64,000 nucleotides of DNA from Candolleomyces eurysporus (lineage: Eukaryota; Basidiomycota; Agaricomycetes; Agaricales; Psathyrellaceae). The translations under genes were made by a program, and so were the position numbers. Location: positions 19,338 through 83,337 of the forward strand of contig JANBPK010000828.1 in NCBI GenBank assembly GCA_027579435.1, in the 5' to 3' direction. The first letter of the stretch is position 1, and each line of letters opens with the position of its first letter. A model generated the notes under the pieces. The model was not told the origin of the DNA and ran no database searches. It worked only from the letters and a program-made list of their open reading frames with translations. Shown here piece after piece: positions 59,528 to 64,000 of the stretch.

Positions 59528-59934
59528 TTCGTGTAATGGCTTTCGTGCTCAGATAATATCTCTGTGGTGGCACCGAACGCTCCTTCGAAAATTCATTCCT
59601 TACATTTCGCTTAGTTCACTGACAGTCATCTTTATCGGACGTTGTAATGCTATGCCTTTGGATACTGGACGATCGTTATCACACTGAAATTCGGAATTCT
59701 TGTCAAAGGTGCGCTGTGCACTGATCGTACTTGGCAGCTCGACAAGCAGACTTTGACAGTTACTTTGGTTTGCTTACGCCTTGTAGGTGTCAGTTACAGC
59801 AGCATTTGAATGTCAACGATGGGCACAGCATGATTGGGTGAAGTTATATCGCCAGTTCCCAACTCCTGTCTCCGACTGCTTCTTCTCCATCCCTTCCTTC
59901 TTGCTCTAAGACTGTTTTTCATCTCTTTGGCTCC
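59528..59934 (+). repeat. Copied upstream region of array copy C
   Basis: Matches 53195-53590 from the TTCGTGTAA that ends the membrane protein gene, through TGGTGG, GACAGTCATCTTTATCGGAC and the TATA-like element, to the ATG. It differs by scattered substitutions and small indels. Confidence 0.85.
59844..59849 (+). promoter_or_regulatory. Conserved TATA-like element of array copy C
   Basis: AGTTATATCGCCAG, 91 bp before the ATG of copy C. See the copy A element. Confidence 0.4.
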
Positions 59935-62082
59935 ATGAAGTCGTTGAATCTCGCAAAAAGCGATTCAACCGCCCCACTGGGGTCCAACTTGAATGGTTTC
60001 AAGGCGGAGTCAACGAATAAGGGATCAACATTCTCCGGACCGCTAGGATCCCTCACGAAGCTTCCTCCTGAATTGCTGCTCCGAATCATCGATGAGCTCG
60101 ACGACGCTACTCTCTGTGACCTCGGATGCACTTGCAGAGACTTTAACAGGCTCATCTTCCCGATGCTCTTCGACAAACTCTACATCACCCACTGCCTTCC
60201 AGAGGGATGGCTATGGTGCTCTCGAGCACCCCGTTACGCGTTACGGGTCATACGCTGCGCTCTCCCCACCAGAAAATTCAAAAATATCTGTCATTGCTTC
60301 AACAAGGGTCTGGGTCACCTCGAGGAGATTGAGGATATGCATGCGATTGTGACGAAGATGGACGAGCTCGGGGAATTCCGAGTGTTCGTGTCGGTCCCGG
60401 ATGAATGGCCTATGAGGGAAGCTCCAGGACTTGACGAAGCTCAGGTGCCTCAATTTACGTCGGAGGAGTGGACGAAGGTTTATCTTGGGCTTCTGACGGC
60501 CGCTCTGACGAAAGGGTGTATGAATGCGTTGTTGGGCGGTGGAGAACCGTTTTTGAACTACCTTCAGGCCAGAGAGCGAACTACCGCTACACATGGTGCT
60601 CTTACAGGAACAGTCCTATCCTTCAGGGAGCGGAGCCTAGGTAGTAAGACGACGCGTCAGTTTTTTCGTATTTAAGTGAGTTGTCGGAATTGCACTAACA
60701 TTTTTTTTGTACTTTAGGTTACTTTGACGGAGCCTTTCGCTATAAAAGCCCTTTCGCCGGTCAGCCAAAACGGCATTTACAAGTGGCCCAATGTGTCGAA
60801 CTGCTTCCTGTGGAAGGTATGTTACAGGAGCTCCTTCGTTCCATTAATTGACTCTCTTTTCTATTTCGCAGAGAACACTGTCCCTCAAGCTGAAGTTCCG
60901 GAAAAAAAGTCTGACAAGCATTCGACGGCTCCCGTTGTAAAGGAAAGCAAGAAGCGATTGCGACTGTTGAAATGCGTCGAACTCTTCTCAACGAAGAATA
61001 AGAATACTCACCACGCTGAAACAGCCGTGTCGTCCACCGCGGGATACCACTTGAAAAACTCCAAGGCCCCCTCCCCTTTCCTGAGCCGTGCACGGGCAAA
61101 AAATATCAATAACGACTCCTCACAGTCAAAGACCTTCGCACCCACTTCCTCACGGGCTCCTCCAAAGCCAAAGCTACAAAGCCTCATTCTACAGTCCAAC
61201 ATATTCCTCACAAGCCCCTCATTCCTGAATTGGACAGACCAAGTTCTGTTCTGGTGCGCATCGACTCTCACACACCTTGAACTCGAGTGCCCTGAAGCAT
61301 CGAGCGGAATCTGGTGTAAATTCCTCTCAAAGTTAAAGCTTCCTTCCCTCGTTTCTTTCAAGATTACATCCAGCGTGTTTGTAGAGGCCAACGTCCAGGG
61401 CTCCGATATTCTAGGCTTCCTCTCCAGGCATCCTGGTATCCAAAAGCTCTACCTCCATGGAATCCAAGTCTCAGCATGCTTATCCGCCACACCTGTTTTT
61501 GGGAAACCGATCCTTCCCAACCTAACAGAAGTGACAGCTCATCCAATCTGGATCAGCCGGCTCCTGCGCAACGAAAAGCGATCTCCCAAGCTCAAAGAAA
61601 TTACCCTCTTGACAGAAAAATACACCGACCTAGATGCTACGTTCGAATACGACGCCATGGACAGAGCCCTCGAAGACATCCTACCCCGTTCATATAACCT
61701 GGACCTCATCGGCTTCAAGTTCACATGCGGCGGCGGTGACCTCAATTCCTGGCTCCGATCGCACGTTGCTGCCGGTCCCAACAGCATCCTGGGCAGTTTT
61801 ATCAATACGAAACACTTGCGGATCGACTGGGCGTCTCATGTCCGGCTTATCAAACCTGCGAGTCGGCTTGACCTGGTTGCGCAAGTTGTTGGGTTGTTCC
61901 CGAATCTCAATTATTTGGAAATGAAGAACCTGATAGCTATAGATGTCCCGTATAGGAAGACGGACCACATTCCGCCGGTGATCGAGGCTTTCCGACAGCA
62001 TAGTCCGCAGGTTAAACGGATGAAATTTAATGAACAAGACCCCGTGGATATCGCCAACTTTCAGTTGTTGTTGGAGGAGTGA
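59935..62082 (+). CDS. F-box-like / leucine-rich protein, array copy C
   Basis: Exon 1 59935-60655, exon 2 60718-60816, exon 3 60872-62082, encoding 676 aa. Seen: LPPELLLRIIDELDDATLCD, LGCTCRDFNRLIFPMLFDKL, APRYALRVIRCALPTRKFKN, SEEWTKVYLGLLTAALTKGC, then exon 2 RYFDGAFRYKSPFAGQPKR and Leu-rich repeats to HSPQVKRMKFNEQDPVDI. The first donor is gtcagt instead of the gtaag of the other copies, so splicing there may be weaker. Reading through it hits a stop within about 20 nt (FFRI then TAA). Intron 2 has no stop in one frame, which creates a long misleading read-through. Fully open with normal splicing. Confidence 0.8.
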
Positions 62083-62465
62083 GTGAGTAGTTCAAACAGT
62101 GGGAACGCTCGTGCAGCCTCAGGGACGGCAATTAGAGGCTAGAACGATACGGATACCCGTCGATTATCCTTTGTTTTGTAGAATTGGCACATGGACAGTA
62201 GGGAATTGTACACACGCAAACATATAACTTTGAACTCAAGAACGTAGCACTTCAGCTATCCTATACAACGTTAAGAGTCTAAAGACCTAACGTCACAATT
62301 ATTTGCCATGGCAAAAAAGAGCGACTGGCATCACTCGCTGGTCACCGCCTGCGTGGTCACCGGAGATGGGGTAAGCAACGGTCGGCCCATACATTTACCA
62401 ACTTTATCATTCCTTTCCATCCTTCCCCCCGTGTTCTCAATTCACTCTTTTATCTCTCTGGTCTC
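62083..62465. other. Spacer C-D
   Basis: 3' flank of copy C (the shared block GCTCGTGCAGCCTCAGGGAC), then about 150 bp of less similar DNA upstream of D with a pyrimidine-rich end. No gene. Confidence 0.4.
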
Positions 62466-64000
62466 ATGACGTTGTTCGCGAAAAGCGATGCGTCCAATCA
62501 TGATTCCAAAACGGAGTCAATGAATGGGGCATTGTTACTCTCCGATCCGCTGGTGTCCCTCACGAACCTTCCTCACGAATTGCTGTTCCAAATCATCGAT
62601 CAACTCGACAACGCTGCTCTCTGTGCACTTGGGTGCACCTGCAAATATTTCAACAGCCTCGTCTTCCCATGGTTCTTCGACACACACAAAATCAACAACC
62701 TTTCACGGGGGCGGATATCTTGCACCCGGGCACCGGAGCATACGTTACGTGCCATACGCTGCTCTCTCTCCACCAAGAATATCAGCAAAGTCTATTTTTA
62801 CTTCAACAAGGGGATTGAAAAGCTAGTGGAGGAGGTGGAGGAGATGCATGCGATCGTGAGGAGGACGGACGAGCTGACGGAATTTAAGGTATCCTTGATG
62901 GACCCGGATGATTGGGCTATGAGGGATGTGCGTGGACTTGACGAGACTCAGGTTCTTTGACTTACGCTGGAAGAGTGGACGAAACTTTATCTTGGGCTTT
63001 TGACGGCTGCTCTGACGAAAGGGTGCAAGCATGTGCTATTGGGCGGTGGAGGTCCGTTCCTGGAGTACCTTTGGGGCCGGGATCGAAGGCAAACTGCGAT
63101 GGCTGAAACCGCTCCTACAGCCCCAGCTCTATCTTCAAAAGAGCGGGCTCTAGATATTAAAACGACTCGTAAGTTCTTTGGACTGAGTTTAGTCGTTGTG
63201 CGCTGACGTTCTCCTTGCACTGTACAGGCTACTTTGACCGAACCTTTCCCTACGAGAGCCCCTTAGCTGGTCAATCCAAATTACCCCTGCTGTCCCAGAC
63301 CATCGAAGAGCTACCACGTACGTGATTGTTGAATCACTCCGTTGTTCTATAACATCTGACTCTCCGTGCTATACAGCTGATAACACGGCGGTCGCGGAAA
63401 ACGCAGTCCCTCAAGTTCTCGAAGGAAACTCTGCCAGAAATCCTCCAACGGCACTTGTCGAGGACACAAAGAAGCGACAACGACACAGGCTATCGAAATG
63501 GATCGAATTCTTCTCGAAGAAGAATAAGAATAGGAGTGAAGTCGAAGCTATCGGATCGTCTACCGCGGCACACAACCCAAAGGACTTTGAGATTGTCTCC
63601 CCTGGGTCCAGCCTCACGCGGCTCTCAGACATGAATAAACTATCCGCCCAGTCAAAGGTTTCCTCACCAGCTCACACAATCGCTCCTCCAATGCCAAAGA
63701 TCGAAAGTCTCATTCTCCAATCCGATATGCTTTTCGCTAGTCCCTCCTTCCTGGACTGGACGAACCAGCTTCTCTCCTGGTGCGCACCGACCCTCACACA
63801 TCTCGAACTACAATGTCCCAAGACACCAAGCGGAATATGGTGTAAATTCTTCTCAGAAGTATNCCCTCCCGTCTCTCGCCCGCTTCGAGATTACGTGCAT
63901 CCTGATAGTAAACACACCCCATGACATCATGATGTCCCTAACCGTTTCGGCAAACTGGGGCTGCATCACAGCCCTTCCATACGGGCCACCGTGGCCCAGC
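62466..64000 (+). pseudogene. F-box-like array copy D, in-frame TGA, runs off window
   Basis: Most diverged copy. Seen: ATG 62466; LPHELLFQIIDQLDNAALCA, LGCTCKYFNSLVFPWFFDTH; DWAMRDVRGLDETQVL, then a TGA at 62958-62960 where copies A-C have Gln (CAA), then in the same frame LTLEEWTKLYLGLLTAALTK. Exon 1 to 63168, exon 2 63228-63317 (RYFDRTFPYESPLAGQSK), exon 3 from 63377; all splice sites and phases are as in A-C. The lone N at 63863 is an extra base: without it the reading runs SEVSLPSLARFEITCILIVN and stays open to position 64000. Apart from the TGA, the coding structure is preserved, so loss is recent or the stop is an error. The rest of the gene lies outside. Confidence 0.75.

Larger units (their letters stand above)
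53195..64000 (+). repeat. Tandem array of four F-box-like gene units (A-D)
   Basis: Direct repeats carrying promoter, gene and 3' flank. Gene starts are 53591 (A), 56334 (B), 59935 (C) and 62466 (D), giving spacings of 2743, 3601 and 2531 bp. Upstream DNA is also repeated: 53195-53590 matches 59528-59934, and its inner part (from about 53285) matches 56035-56333. The 3' flanks after A, B and C share GGGAAGCTCGTGCAGC and later blocks. D is the most diverged copy and runs off the window. Confidence 0.9.

Noticed and set aside
60724..62082. A 452-codon frame in copy C starting inside exon 2
   Set aside because: It reads exon 2 in the wrong frame and passes through intron 2, which happens to lack a stop. 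The spliced frame is the one conserved in copies A, B and D.

Overview
This window is nuclear DNA of a filamentous basidiomycete, most likely an agaric-type Agaricomycete. The support is indirect but consistent. Most genes are split by introns of about 45-75 nt with GT-AG ends. There is a chitin synthase fused to a myosin-like motor, a CFEM surface protein, two NACHT (STAND/NLR-like) proteins plus a broken copy, an AIG1-like P-loop GTPase, a GMC alcohol oxidase and an unusually large number of F-box-like/leucine-rich proteins. The assembly contains one N gap (15029-15172) and many isolated single Ns. Several of those Ns are extra bases that break reading frames.

Layout. 1-814: start of a mannitol/sorbose-type short-chain dehydrogenase (minus, cut by the window edge). 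1254-2952: F-box-like gene. 3708-10613: myosin-motor chitin synthase (minus). 10991-12746: PP2A activator of the PTPA family (minus). 13230-14922: F-box-like (minus). 15029-15502: assembly gap and a Tc1/mariner transposase remnant. 15718-16882: P-loop GTPase. 17705-19960: intact NACHT protein. 20870-22647: F-box-like (minus). 23922-26405: GMC oxidoreductase. 26515-36000: four F-box-like genes of two subfamilies. 36810-37865: NACHT pseudogene. 37866-39825: mostly empty. 39826-40422: CFEM protein. 41130-41756: ribosomal protein eL31. 42543-42857: small repeats. 42922-44017: unknown acidic/Gln-rich protein. 44412-46389: F-box-like. 47498-49540: NACHT gene with one in-frame stop. 51583-53203: multi-pass membrane protein. 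53195-64000: tandem array of four F-box-like paralogues (A-D), with their flanks duplicated too; D carries a stop codon and runs off the end.

How the parts relate. Housekeeping and cell-wall genes (chitin synthase, PTPA, eL31, CFEM) sit as islands among fast-evolving families. Twelve F-box-like genes fall into about five subfamilies with conserved intron positions inside each, so they look like local and dispersed duplicates. F-box proteins usually select substrates for SCF ubiquitin ligases, but the substrates here cannot be read from sequence. The two NACHT genes share a short N-terminal motif that could be a signalling motif, and one has the GTPase gene as its upstream neighbour. The most unusual signals are the array with its copied promoters, the shared NACHT N-terminal motif, the premature TGA codons in duplicated genes, a WD40-like string inside PTPA, and the N or homopolymer frame breaks that mimic pseudogenes.
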